Assembly (NCBI GenBank): GCA_944325735.1
Contig: CALVBI010000002.1
Location: 186,001 to 250,000, forward strand
Source of the DNA: Candidatus Gastranaerophilales bacterium
GTDB lineage: Bacteria > Cyanobacteriota > Vampirovibrionia > Gastranaerophilales > Gastranaerophilaceae
DNA: 64,000 bases
Direction of reading: 5' to 3'
Shown: in pieces, positions 52,661 through 62,542 of the stretch
How positions within the stretch are numbered: the first letter of the stretch is position 1
Layout: each line of letters starts with the position of its first letter
The notes under the pieces: model-generated
What the model saw: only the letters and a program-made list of their open reading frames with translations
What the model was told of the DNA's origin: nothing
The model's database searches: none
Made by a program: the position numbers and the translations under genes

Positions 52661-54508
52661 ATGAAACGGGTTATTTATGTTATCTTAGTATTGTTAATTG
52701 TATTAGGGCTTGGCAAGGCTTGTATAAGAGCTGATGTTGATGAAACTCAAAAGCCTGTATTGAGACCTAAAACGGAATTTCAAGAAGAAAGTTATCCTGT
52801 AGAACAGAATGTTACTATAGATGGTGTTGACTATTTACAATCACAGGCACCTGTTGGAAAGTTTGGCGGAACTTTTGTATCTTCAACAATTGGAGAAGGC
52901 CCAAAGACTTTTAATCCGTTTAATTCAAAAGATAACATATCATCTCAAATGTCTGAGATAATGTATGATGGACTTGTGACAACAGATCCTGTGACAGGAG
53001 ATACTATTCCAAAACTTGCCAAATCTTTCACTGTGAGCGGTAAAGAATATATCGTAAATTTGCGACATGGTATAAAGTGGTCTGATGGTAAACCTATTAC
53101 TGCAGATGATGTTGTATTCACCTGGCAAAATATAATTTTAGATGGGTTTGGAAATACATCAATAAGAGATTCTATTGTAATTGACGATAAATTGCCGACT
53201 GTAGAAAAGATTGATGATTATACGGTTAAATTTGTAACTCCTGAACCTTTTGCTCCATTTTTGAGAATGTTATCATCTCCTATTGCTCCTAAGCATATTT
53301 TTGAACCTGCTGTAAAAAAAGGAAAAGCGTATTTTGACGGTTTCCTTTCTACAAATACTCCTCCGAAGGATTTTGTAACATCTGGAGCTTTTAGACTAAA
53401 AGAATATGTGCCAGCGCAAAGGGTTGTATTTGAAAGAAATCCTGATTATTACGTAATAAATAAAGATGATAAAAAACTTCCATATTTGGATAAAATTGTA
53501 TATTTAATTGTCGGAGATATAAACAATCAAGTGCTAAAATTTGAAGGTGGAGAATTAGATGAAATAAGTCTTCAAGGAGCAAATGTAGCTCGTTTTAAAG
53601 AAATGGAAAAACATTCTGATTTTACGGTATACAACATAGGTCCAGATACAGGAACTATGTATGTTGCAATGAATATGAATAACCGTAAAAATGATAAGGG
53701 AAAATATTATGTTGATCCTAAAAAGCAACTTTGGTTCCAAGATAAAAATTTCCGTCAAGCTGTAGATTATGCAATCGACAGAAAAAATATGGTGTTTAAT
53801 ATTGCAAATGGGCTTGCTGAACCTCTATTTACGCCTGAAACTTTAAATTCAATATTTTTAAATAAAGATATAAAAGGTCATGATAGAGATATTGAAAAAG
53901 CAAAAAAGTTATTGAAAAAATCAGGATTTGGCTGGGATAGGGCAGGTCATTTAATAGATAAATTCGGAAATCATGTTGAATTTGATTTATATACAAATGC
54001 AGGTAATACCGAAAGAGAAGCTATTGGGGTTATGGTAAAACAAGATCTTGAAGATTTGGGTATGAAGGTTAATTTTAAACCTATTGAATTCAATTCTCTT
54101 GTAAATAAACTTATGGCTACTTTGGATTGGGATATGGTAATAATGGGATTTACCGGATCTCCTCTTGAACCTAATGGTGGGAAAAATGTTTGGTTATCTG
54201 ATGGAACTTTGCATATCTTTAATCAAAGATTAGAAAAAGATTTGAACAGCTCTCGTTATGATTTTGAACAACGATTAGATTATTTGTATACGCAAGGTGC
54301 TTTAGCTACTAAATTTGAAGATAGAAAAAAATACTATGATGAATATCAGGAAATTGTATATGATGAAAAGCCTCTAATTTATATTTATTCACCAATCAGA
54401 ATTGTGGCTTTGAGAAATAAGTTCAAAAATATATATCCGACAAGTTTGGGCGGGGTAACTCATAATATAGAGGAGATATATCAAGCCGAGCAGAGGCACG
54501 AGCGGTAG
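52661..54508 (+). CDS. Peptide/oligopeptide ABC transporter, substrate-binding protein
   Basis: 615 residues. N-terminal membrane-type signal (VIYVILVLLIVLGLGKACIRA), with a Cys at 21 (GKAC) that might be a lipobox. PKTFNPFNSKDNISSQ, MYDGLVTTDPVTGDTIPKLAKSF and LRHGIKWSDGKPITADDVVFTWQ are family 5 (DppA/OppA) blocks. Operon with the two permeases; no ATPase is in the window. The C-terminus (AEQRHER) is encoded by a GC-richer insert. ATG 6 nt after TG-T-TATCCT; no SD. Confidence 0.88.
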   Translation: MKRVIYVILVLLIVLGLGKACIRADVDETQKPVLRPKTEFQEESYPVEQNVTIDGVDYLQSQAPVGKFGGTFVSSTIGEGPKTFNPFNSKDNISSQMSEIMYDGLVTTDPVTGDTIPKLAKSFTVSGKEYIVNLRHGIKWSDGKPITADDVVFTWQNIILDGFGNTSIRDSIVIDDKLPTVEKIDDYTVKFVTPEPFAPFLRMLSSPIAPKHIFEPAVKKGKAYFDGFLSTNTPPKDFVTSGAFRLKEYVPAQRVVFERNPDYYVINKDDKKLPYLDKIVYLIVGDINNQVLKFEGGELDEISLQGANVARFKEMEKHSDFTVYNIGPDTGTMYVAMNMNNRKNDKGKYYVDPKKQLWFQDKNFRQAVDYAIDRKNMVFNIANGLAEPLFTPETLNSIFLNKDIKGHDRDIEKAKKLLKKSGFGWDRAGHLIDKFGNHVEFDLYTNAGNTEREAIGVMVKQDLEDLGMKVNFKPIEFNSLVNKLMATLDWDMVIMGFTGSPLEPNGGKNVWLSDGTLHIFNQRLEKDLNSSRYDFEQRLDYLYTQGALATKFEDRKKYYDEYQEIVYDEKPLIYIYSPIRIVALRNKFKNIYPTSLGGVTHNIEEIYQAEQRHER

Positions 54509-54600
54509 CGAGAGTCGAGTAATCATAAACGCAAACGTTGAGTTTTCGTTTTGATTATGAGCGGTGCCGTTTAATGCGAGGCGCAGTTGTTAAAATAAGG
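54509..54600. repeat. GC-rich palindromic insert between ABC genes
   Basis: From about 54486 to 54597 the sequence is far more GC-rich than its surroundings and contains an imperfect hairpin (AATCATAAACG 54521-54531, CGTTTTGATT 54547-54556) with outer GGCAC/GTGCC. Resembles an extragenic repeat inserted in the operon. Confidence 0.5.
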
Positions 54601-54614
54601 AAAAACAAAAGAAC

Positions 54615-55592
54615 ATGCAAATTTTAATATATATTTTAAAAAGAATACTACAGACAATACCTTTGCTTATAATTGTTTCGTTAATAAGCTTTTTTATAAT
54701 ACGTCTTTCACCTGTTGATCCTTTAGCTGAATTAAGGTTAAATCCGTCAGTTTCTAAAGAAACTTTGCAAAAGGAAACTGAAAGATTAGGACTTGATAAA
54801 CCTATTATTGTTCAATACGGGAAATGGGCAAAATCTTTTATAAAAGGTGACTTAGGTGTAACTTCAAATGGCGAACAAGTTAGCACTAAATTAAAAGAAC
54901 GTATTCCAAATACTTTGTTGCTCACTTTGATTGTAATATTTTTATCTTGGTCTGTTGGTGTACCTTTAGGGATTCTTGCTGCAGTGTATTGGAAAACTCC
55001 TTTTGATAGAGCTTTAACTGTGTTGACAAGTATTGGTATGGCGATTCCATCATTTTTCTTTGCAGTTTTACTTTTAATATTTGCAGTTAAGACTGGTTGG
55101 TTCCCAGTCGGAGGTCTTACAAGTTCTAATTTTATGGAAATGAGTTTTTCTCAAAAGTTTCTTGATATTACTCACCATTTAGTGTTGCCAGTAACTGTTT
55201 TATTTACATTATCTCTAGCGGGTTTGCAAAGACAAATGAGAGGAAATCTTTTAGATGTTTTGGATAGTGATTATGTTAAATTCGCAAGGGCTAAAGGTCT
55301 TAGTGAATTTAAGGTTATATTCAAGCACGCTTTGAGGAATGCGGTAAATCCTTTGATTACTCTTTTAGGATTTGAATTTGCAGGATTGTTGAGTGGTGCT
55401 GCATTGACTGAATATGTCTTTCAATATCCTGGACTTGGTCGTTTGATTTTGGAAGCTGTATTGAAATCAGATATAAACCTTGTTATGGCTTCTTTAATGA
55501 TGGGGGCTGTAATGTTGATTATGGGTAACTTAATCGCAGATATTCTGCTTATTATTACTGATCCTCGTATCAGAGAAGGGAGTCAGGCATGA
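54615..55592 (+). CDS. Peptide ABC transporter permease (DppB/OppB type)
   Basis: 325 residues. Six membrane segments; DSDYVKFARAKGLSEFKVIFKHALRNAVNPLIT is the EAA loop that contacts the ATPase. Stop overlaps the next gene's ATG by 4 nt. Confidence 0.9.
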   Translation: MQILIYILKRILQTIPLLIIVSLISFFIIRLSPVDPLAELRLNPSVSKETLQKETERLGLDKPIIVQYGKWAKSFIKGDLGVTSNGEQVSTKLKERIPNTLLLTLIVIFLSWSVGVPLGILAAVYWKTPFDRALTVLTSIGMAIPSFFFAVLLLIFAVKTGWFPVGGLTSSNFMEMSFSQKFLDITHHLVLPVTVLFTLSLAGLQRQMRGNLLDVLDSDYVKFARAKGLSEFKVIFKHALRNAVNPLITLLGFEFAGLLSGAALTEYVFQYPGLGRLILEAVLKSDINLVMASLMMGAVMLIMGNLIADILLIITDPRIREGSQA

Positions 55593-56656
55593 TAAGAGAT
55601 TTGCTTAAACAATTATGGAAAGATAAATTTGCAAGAATCGCTCTGATTGTACTAGGAATAATATATTTAGCATTATTTTTTGCTGATTTTATAGCACCTT
55701 ATACAAAAGATTTTTCTGATAGATCTATGGCCTATGTGCCTCCATCTAAGATTTTTACTATTGATGAAAATGGAAAATTTTCAAAACCTTATACATATAA
55801 TTATAAAAGAGAATTTGATCCAGATGATTTAAAAATTATTTATACACTCGACAGAAGTCAAAAACATTATATTAAATTTTTCTCTAAAGGACAGCCGTAT
55901 AAATTTTTAGGTTTAATTCCTATGAAACGGCATCTTGTGACAACTGATACAGATGGCAGATTGTTTTTATTAGGTACTGATATTAACGGTCGAGATGTTT
56001 TTTCAAGAATTTTATTCGGTGGTAGAATTTCTATGACCATAGGATTTTTAGCATTGTTTGTGTTATTCCCGATAGGACTTTTATATGGTGGTATTGCTGG
56101 GTATTTTGGCGGAAAAGTTGATATGGTAATGATGAGATTCGCCGAAGCTGTGATGTCTATCCCGAGTTTTTATCTTTTAATCATATTAGCTTCAATTTTG
56201 CCGTCAGGAATGACTAGTGTGCAAAGATTTATGCTGATTGTTGTAATTTTAGCATTAATCGGTTGGGCAAGTTTTGCAAGAGTTGTCAGAGGTATGGTAT
56301 TATCAATAAAAAATCGCGAATACGTTCAAGCTGCCAAATCTATTGGAGCTTCGCGTTTAAGAATTATTGTAAAACATATTTTACCTCAGACTACAAGTTT
56401 TGTAATAGTTGCAATGACTTTGTCTGTTCCTTCTTACATTTTATCGGAATCTGGATTAAGCTTTTTAGGACTCGGTATCCAACAGCCAGATGCAAGTTGG
56501 GGGAATATGTTAAAAGAAGCTCAAGAATATACAAATATAATCTACCGTCCTTGGCTTTTGACTCCAGGTTTTTTAATTTTTATTGCTGTATTGGCATTTA
56601 ATCTGATTGGTGATACAATAAGAGATGTGCTGGATCCTAAAAGCAAACAGCAGTAG
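55589..56656 (+). CDS. Peptide ABC transporter permease (DppC/OppC type)
   Basis: 355 residues. LLGTDINGRDVFSRILFGGRISM and REYVQAAKSIGASRLRIIVKHILPQ (EAA loop) are DppC signatures. An inserted soluble stretch (about 45-120) lies between the first helix and the rest. AGGGAG precedes the ATG. Confidence 0.9.
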   Translation: MIRDLLKQLWKDKFARIALIVLGIIYLALFFADFIAPYTKDFSDRSMAYVPPSKIFTIDENGKFSKPYTYNYKREFDPDDLKIIYTLDRSQKHYIKFFSKGQPYKFLGLIPMKRHLVTTDTDGRLFLLGTDINGRDVFSRILFGGRISMTIGFLALFVLFPIGLLYGGIAGYFGGKVDMVMMRFAEAVMSIPSFYLLIILASILPSGMTSVQRFMLIVVILALIGWASFARVVRGMVLSIKNREYVQAAKSIGASRLRIIVKHILPQTTSFVIVAMTLSVPSYILSESGLSFLGLGIQQPDASWGNMLKEAQEYTNIIYRPWLLTPGFLIFIAVLAFNLIGDTIRDVLDPKSKQQ

Positions 56657-56677
56657 TCAGTGATAAAGGGTTTGAAT

Positions 56678-57391
56678 ATGGAAACTTTGTCTGGAATATT
56701 TGATATATCTTTGGTTATAAGAGTTTTGTCATCGGTTCTTTTGGGCTTTGCAATCGGACTTGAACGTGAGATGACAAATAAATATGCAGGTTTGAGAACT
56801 AATATTTTAGTTTGTCTCGGAGCTTGTTTATTTACAATAATTTCAATTTACGGTTTCCCTGAGGTATCTGTCACAGGAGATGAATTAGGAACTCGTGATA
56901 CTGCTCGTGTTGCTGCTCAGGTTGTAACGGGCATCGGTTTTATAGGTGGTGGTACTGTATTAAGACATGGTGCTACTGTGTTTGGTCTTACGACTGCTGC
57001 AACTTTATGGGTATCTGCAAGTATTGGTATGGCTTGTGGTGCTGGAATGTACGGACTTGCTCTTGTTGCGACTGTTTTATCAATTCTTGTACTTGTATCA
57101 GTTAGACTTTTTGAAAAAAATGTTCTTATTTCAAGTACAAAAAATACAAGACGTTTGAAAATGAGTATTTCTTGCCTTAATGAAAATTCAAATGATATTT
57201 ATGATTATATAATTGAGAATAGCAAACATTTAAGAGAAATTTCCAGAAAATTAAACAAACAAGATGATAACTTGACTAAAATTGTTGTAATTCTTGATTT
57301 TGTTGGCCGTCACCCTATTCAGGATTTATATAAAAATTATCAAAAATTAGAAGGAATTGAATCAATTTCTATCCAAGAATTCAATGAATAG
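56678..57391 (+). CDS. MgtC/SapB family membrane protein
   Basis: 237 residues from the ATG at 56678 (AAAGGG 7 nt upstream). RVLSSVLLGFAIGLERE, GLRTNILVCLGACLFTIIS, DTARVAAQVVTGIGFIGGGTVLRHG and VRGLTTAATLWVSASIGMACG-type blocks define the MgtC membrane domain; a small ACT-like C-terminal domain follows. Linked with Mg2+ limitation and acid/virulence adaptation in other bacteria. Confidence 0.9.
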   Translation: METLSGIFDISLVIRVLSSVLLGFAIGLEREMTNKYAGLRTNILVCLGACLFTIISIYGFPEVSVTGDELGTRDTARVAAQVVTGIGFIGGGTVLRHGATVFGLTTAATLWVSASIGMACGAGMYGLALVATVLSILVLVSVRLFEKNVLISSTKNTRRLKMSISCLNENSNDIYDYIIENSKHLREISRKLNKQDDNLTKIVVILDFVGRHPIQDLYKNYQKLEGIESISIQEFNE

Positions 57392-57439
57392 GAGCGTGCC
57401 ACTCTACTCGCCACTTACATTTTATTAAGAATAATTTTA

Positions 57440-60124
57440 TTATTCTTTAATTTTTTCAAGAATTTCTTCTTCTTTAATTTCCGGTCCTGGCATATTTTGT
57501 TTCATTTTATATGTCAAATATTCTTCGCTGTTTGTTTTTAGCATATTTTTATTTCTTAAGAAATTCATTGCTTCTTTTGTAGACATTTGAGTTAAATTTT
57601 TAGTTTCTTGAATTGTATTTGCAGATTGAAGTTTTATCCCTATTTCAGCCATATCTTTTGCAGCACTTGTAATTGTTGCAACCATTTCAGCTTTAGAGGA
57701 ATCTTCCCAGCTTTTGTCTCCGTATTTTTTATCAAAGAATGATTCTACTAAATCTTCAAATGAATTTTTAGCTGAGATTTTTGCTTTATTTAAATTTAAT
57801 TGTGTATTGTTAGGGATAATATTGTATTTTCTTAAAATGTTATCTGACAATGCATAGAATGTATCCATATTCATTGAATTAATTTTTGTTTTGTTGTCAA
57901 AGAAGAATGTTTTTAAATCTTTTTCGACTTTTACAAGAGCTTCTTCTTTAGAAAGGCCTTGAGGTAAAATAGCATCTTGTAATACAATATTTGCTAAATC
58001 TTTAGTGTTTCCGTTTTTAATAAAGCCAACAACTTTTAATGAAGCCATTGCTTGTTCTTTGCTTAATTTAATTGTATTACCTGTATCAATTAAAGTTAAT
58101 AATTTGCCTTTTCCTGATTTAAGAGCTTGAAGATTGATGAAAATGTTTCCAGGGTGAATGTCTGCGTGGATAACTTTTCCATTTTTATCTACTTTTGCAA
58201 ATTGTTCTACTTGTAAGTCAATATATGTTTTAAGTAATTTTTTAATTTGTGAAGGTGTCATATCAAAGTCTTCAAATTCAGGAGCTTTTGATTTGATTTT
58301 TTTCATGTCTTCTTCATATTTTTCAATAGTTGGTTTTATCCATTCTGTATCAGGGTGTTTTTTTGCGTATCTTTTAAAATATTTTATGCTACTTTCGCAG
58401 TTGTAATAATCAACAAGAGTTTTTACGCTTATGCCAGGAGCTTTTTCCATTACATATATCCCTGATTTGGCTTCCATTGGAACTACAACATCTGCGACTT
58501 TGCTGTATTTTTTCAATTCTTTTGCTGCGTTCATTTCGTTTACGAAATCAACTTCTTTTGAAATGCCTTCTGCTAAATCGTTAATGTTTTTAATTAAGTA
58601 TTTTTGATTGTCATCTAGTTTATCTAAAGGAGTATCTCCTGTTATCAGTTTAATAAATTTTTCTTTATCTTTAGCAATTTTTTCTGCATTTATGCCATCT
58701 TTTAGAACTTTAATACAAACTTCTTTGCCTGATGCATCTTTTGCTAAATATGTTTCTGCAACGGTACCTACCCCAAGAAGTTTTGACACTTTGTATTCAG
58801 AAGATCCCCAAAGTTTGTTAATATGTTCTTGAGCTTCTTCAAGTGTTCTTGTAGGTGGACAATTTTCTCTTAGTGCTTCAGAGATTCTTCCATATTGGTT
58901 GTATTCTCCTGATAGCAATCCTTTATTTTTGATTTGTAAGAATTTTACAGCAAATATGTTTTCATCTGTCAAACTTTGGATAATTTCATCCATATTGTCG
59001 CTTAAATATAGTTTGTCAGATTTAACTATATTTTGAATAGCCTCAGAGTTAAGCATAAAATCTTCAAGTTCTTGGTAAGCTGATTTTGAAGACGGTAAGT
59101 CCGGAAGTTCTAATTTTACATCTTTTAGTTTATGTACAACTTTGTCTAAATTTTTGCCTAAAACATGGCTGAAATGAGCTTTTTTGAACGCAGGTACAGC
59201 TACTGCAACTGTTGCAAGAGTATTTACAGCCGCATTATCTTTGAGTGATTGTGCAAAATCATTTAAAGACTTATCTTTTTTATCTTTATTGTTTGTTGTA
59301 TATCTAAGCCCTGTTGTTGCTAAAATATATGCAGGAACTCCGATTATACCTCCAGCTAATGCTGTTACAGGCGCTAAAATCCCGTTTGCTGCTCCTGTTA
59401 AGAAGTTTTTGAAGTTAGTTTTTCTTCTTTCTTTTCTAGCTTTTTTCTTTTCTGCTTTAAGTTCTTTTTTTTCTGTAAAAGCTTTTTTATCAACTTTAAA
59501 TTCTTTTGAGCCTATTCTTTCAGCTTTTGTGATTGTTAATTTTGTTATTCCACCAACAATTCCAAGAATAGGAAGCATTAGCATTGTAGCTTTAGTTTTT
59601 GATTTTAGAATATCTTCAATTATTTTAAGGCGTTTAATTTTAATACTATCAGTATTTTCTTTTATATTTTTTATAAATTGAGGTAATGCATTTAATTTAT
59701 CTTGAGCTTGGTATTTTTTAATAAAATTGTTGCCTAAGTAGTATCCGCTAATAGTAACAGCTGCAGTTGCTGTGTCTGTAAATGCTTGAACTGAATTTTG
59801 TTGAGAGTTTTTATATTTTGTAATTGTATCTTTTATATTTTCTTCAGAAATTTCACCTTTTTCGAATTTATCAATTTCTTTTTCGACAGCTTTTGATCCA
59901 AGCCCTATATTGGTTTTATTTTTCAAAAAATTGTAGAATTTTCTAATAAGTCCATTATTCTTTTTCTCTTTTACAAATTCATCTCTAATATTAGAATTTG
60001 AAGTTATATTCTGTGTTGTATTTTTAATTTTTACATCACTTTTTACAGCATTGTCTGATGCTTGTGGAGTAATGTAATATTGATTTTGCCCGCTTTTATT
60101 TAAAAAATTATCTATTCCTGACAT
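57440..60124 (-). CDS. UbiB/ABC1-type kinase-like protein with large N-terminal membrane domain
   Basis: 894 residues. The C-terminal half is an ABC1/AarF kinase: AETYLAKDASGKEVCIKVLK (about 458-477, phosphate/Lys), EKAPGISVKTL, VIHADIHPGNIFIN (about 655-668, catalytic loop) and LLTLIDTGNTIKL (metal site, IDTG instead of IDFG). The N-terminal half has several hydrophobic segments and very basic linkers and is unlike known UbiB proteins. The KxGQ motif in front of the kinase is not clear (NKGLLSGEYNQYG). UbiB kinases help lipid/quinone handling. Confidence 0.75.
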   Translation of the reverse strand: MSGIDNFLNKSGQNQYYITPQASDNAVKSDVKIKNTTQNITSNSNIRDEFVKEKKNNGLIRKFYNFLKNKTNIGLGSKAVEKEIDKFEKGEISEENIKDTITKYKNSQQNSVQAFTDTATAAVTISGYYLGNNFIKKYQAQDKLNALPQFIKNIKENTDSIKIKRLKIIEDILKSKTKATMLMLPILGIVGGITKLTITKAERIGSKEFKVDKKAFTEKKELKAEKKKARKERRKTNFKNFLTGAANGILAPVTALAGGIIGVPAYILATTGLRYTTNNKDKKDKSLNDFAQSLKDNAAVNTLATVAVAVPAFKKAHFSHVLGKNLDKVVHKLKDVKLELPDLPSSKSAYQELEDFMLNSEAIQNIVKSDKLYLSDNMDEIIQSLTDENIFAVKFLQIKNKGLLSGEYNQYGRISEALRENCPPTRTLEEAQEHINKLWGSSEYKVSKLLGVGTVAETYLAKDASGKEVCIKVLKDGINAEKIAKDKEKFIKLITGDTPLDKLDDNQKYLIKNINDLAEGISKEVDFVNEMNAAKELKKYSKVADVVVPMEAKSGIYVMEKAPGISVKTLVDYYNCESSIKYFKRYAKKHPDTEWIKPTIEKYEEDMKKIKSKAPEFEDFDMTPSQIKKLLKTYIDLQVEQFAKVDKNGKVIHADIHPGNIFINLQALKSGKGKLLTLIDTGNTIKLSKEQAMASLKVVGFIKNGNTKDLANIVLQDAILPQGLSKEEALVKVEKDLKTFFFDNKTKINSMNMDTFYALSDNILRKYNIIPNNTQLNLNKAKISAKNSFEDLVESFFDKKYGDKSWEDSSKAEMVATITSAAKDMAEIGIKLQSANTIQETKNLTQMSTKEAMNFLRNKNMLKTNSEEYLTYKMKQNMPGPEIKEEEILEKIKE

Positions 60125-60155
60125 GATTTTTCCCTAATTATAATAAATATTTGGT

Positions 60156-60172
60156 AAAATTTTTTTTGCTTT
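60156..60172 (-). promoter_or_regulatory. A-tract motif variant (AGC + eight A)
   Basis: Reads AGCAAAAAAAATTTTAC on the minus strand, about 32 nt before the ATG at 60124. Confidence 0.3.
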
Positions 60173-60241
60173 TTTTTAATTAATTGTTAATTAATATTAA
60201 TTTTTATGGCAATTTTTTTTGTTTTTACGATTTTATATTAA

Positions 60242-60260
60242 TAGCGAAAGAAAAATTTTT
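60242..60260 (+). promoter_or_regulatory. A-tract motif variant (TAGCGAAAG)
   Basis: TAGCGAAAGAAAAATTTTT, 11 nt before the ATG at 60272. Confidence 0.3.
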
Positions 60261-60271
60261 CGGGAAAATTA

Positions 60272-62542
60272 ATGGGACAATTTTTAAATTCAATAAATGA
60301 AGTAAGAAAAAATTATAATAAATATGATGCTTGGGAGCAAAAGCAGGCTGATGAAAGAGCTCAAAAAGAGTATCTAGCTGCTAATATTGAAATTCCAGAA
60401 GATAAAGTGGTATTGACCAATAAAAAGGCTCAGACAGTTATTAGAGCAACCGAAATAATGGATGCAAGGTCCGAAGATAATTGCCAGGATATGGAACAGT
60501 TGACAGGTCTTATATCTATGGTTCCTGTTCTAGGGTTAACTTTTGCTCAAGTCCCATTATTAAATTTTGTTGATAAAAAACTTACATCTAAAATAGGAAA
60601 GAAGATTGATAAATTAAATGAAGAAATCAAAAATTTATCTGCAGATGACAGTAATAGAGCTTTAAAAATTTCTGAACAAAAAAAATTAACTGCAAGAGTT
60701 TTTAAAATTCGCAATGGAGTTCAAAAATACGGGCCTTTTGCTATTATGGGATTAATGCTCTCTAGTGCTGTTGGTATGATTCTTTGGGGAAATTCTAAAC
60801 AAAAAGAAGCTTCAAGAATAGGACGTTATCAAGCTAAACAAAATGAGTTGAAAGATGTTAAAAATTTCGTAGTTTATTCTCCTGAACAATTAGAAAAAGC
60901 TAAAGAGATTGCAAAATCAATACCTGATGAAAAAGAACGTAATAGTATCTCTAAAATGATTAAAGAATTAAAAGATATTTCAAAGGATAAAAAAGCTTAT
61001 GAAGAATGGTTAGCAAACAAAGATCCAAATGAAATTGATAAACTTAAATCTGTAAATTTGTCTCCTGAACAATTGCAAAAAGCTCAAGAAGATAAAGAAT
61101 TAATTGTAGATGCTGTAAAAGAAATCAATATAAAAGCTGAAGAATATTCTGAAAATGTTGAAAATGCTTTTGATACATTTGGAACTTTATCTTGGATAGT
61201 TGCAGCACCATTGGGGTTTGGAATTAATAAATTATTAAAGTTTGCTAAAGCTGATAAAAAAGTTAGAAATATTGTGTCTATTGCAGTTCCTATTCTGACT
61301 TCATTTGGAATACAGATGCAAGGAACTTTAGAAGAAAAAAATGCATCAAGAATCGGAAGATATAAGGCAAGACAAGATTTATTGAAAAATCCTGCAAGGC
61401 TAATGGCCTTTTCAGATGAAGATATGAAAAAAGCAGAAAATATTAAAGCAGAGAAACAAAAACAAAGTTTCTTCAAAAAATTGGGTGGAAGTTTTTCATT
61501 CTTAGCTTCTTATTTTAAAGATAAATCTGAATACAATAAATATAAAAAGACAACATATAAAGAAAATGAAAAATTGCAAAAAGCATTTAGTCAAATTGAA
61601 ATAACTGATGCTCAAAAAGCCGAAGCAGAGTCTTTACAAAAGAATGTATTTAGAGCTTTTGATGAAGTAGATGAAATGTCTCAAAGATATTCAGAGGATG
61701 TTGAGGCCGGCTCTGAAATTGCAAAAGAATTAGGAATGACTTTATGGAGTGTTGGTGCTACTTTAGGTTTAGGATTTTTAGCTGCATCAGTTATTAAGGG
61801 TAAATTCCCGATAGCAAAACTTGGTAATTGGCTTACAAATTTAACTTTTGATTCCAAATCTTCAATAAAACAGGCTGTAAATAATGTTTATGATGTTGTG
61901 AAAAAGCAAGATAAAGTTACTGTTCAAAAATTCCAACAAGCAATTGTCCAAGGTAATTTAAAAACATTTTTAGAACACCCGAAAAATAAAGATTTAAAAG
62001 CTGCGGTAGAACCTTTACTTGCAGAACTTGGAAAAATAGGTACACAAGGTATAGCTAATTCAGTTGCAAATGGTAATAAAAAAGGAATGTCTGAAATATT
62101 ATCAGAATTATTTGCAAGCCATTTTAAACAAACAGCTCTTGCTAAATGGACCCGTAATATGATTACTCAGTGTACTAAATTATGGGCTAAATCAAAAGCT
62201 TCTAAAACAGATGTTGAAATTCCTAAAGATTTACAAGAAAAATTGGGAATGAATTTTAATTACAAAAATTATAAAACTTTAATTAATACAGGAATTGTTG
62301 CAGGTGTACCTGTTTTAGGTGTAATTTTTGCAATTCCTTATGCATTTAATGCTTGGTTGACAAATATTCAAAAGAAAGCAGGCAAAATAGGTATTATGAA
62401 GGCTATGGATAAAATTGATGATCCAAGAGTTTTTGCATCTGATATTTATTCAGTTCCATCACAAAATGCTCAGACAAATTCTGGGAATAGCAATGTAGAA
62501 AGTGGAAATTTATTAGAAAAATTTAAGCAACAGGCAGTATAA
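60272..62542 (+). CDS. Lineage-specific membrane protein with internal repeats
   Basis: 756 residues with about five hydrophobic segments (LISMVPVLGLTFAQVPLLNF, IMGLMLSSAVGMILWG, SWIVAAPLGFGINKLL, LWSVGATLGLGFLAASVI, GVPVLGVIFAIPYAFNAWL). Repeats: KEASRIGRYQAKQNELKD, KNASRIGRYKARQDLLKN and a third, weaker copy KKAGKIGIMKAMDKIDDPRV, each after a membrane segment. No known domain. GGGAAAA before the ATG. It overlaps the end of the histidine kinase gene by 20 nt. Confidence 0.75.
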   Translation: MGQFLNSINEVRKNYNKYDAWEQKQADERAQKEYLAANIEIPEDKVVLTNKKAQTVIRATEIMDARSEDNCQDMEQLTGLISMVPVLGLTFAQVPLLNFVDKKLTSKIGKKIDKLNEEIKNLSADDSNRALKISEQKKLTARVFKIRNGVQKYGPFAIMGLMLSSAVGMILWGNSKQKEASRIGRYQAKQNELKDVKNFVVYSPEQLEKAKEIAKSIPDEKERNSISKMIKELKDISKDKKAYEEWLANKDPNEIDKLKSVNLSPEQLQKAQEDKELIVDAVKEINIKAEEYSENVENAFDTFGTLSWIVAAPLGFGINKLLKFAKADKKVRNIVSIAVPILTSFGIQMQGTLEEKNASRIGRYKARQDLLKNPARLMAFSDEDMKKAENIKAEKQKQSFFKKLGGSFSFLASYFKDKSEYNKYKKTTYKENEKLQKAFSQIEITDAQKAEAESLQKNVFRAFDEVDEMSQRYSEDVEAGSEIAKELGMTLWSVGATLGLGFLAASVIKGKFPIAKLGNWLTNLTFDSKSSIKQAVNNVYDVVKKQDKVTVQKFQQAIVQGNLKTFLEHPKNKDLKAAVEPLLAELGKIGTQGIANSVANGNKKGMSEILSELFASHFKQTALAKWTRNMITQCTKLWAKSKASKTDVEIPKDLQEKLGMNFNYKNYKTLINTGIVAGVPVLGVIFAIPYAFNAWLTNIQKKAGKIGIMKAMDKIDDPRVFASDIYSVPSQNAQTNSGNSNVESGNLLEKFKQQAV

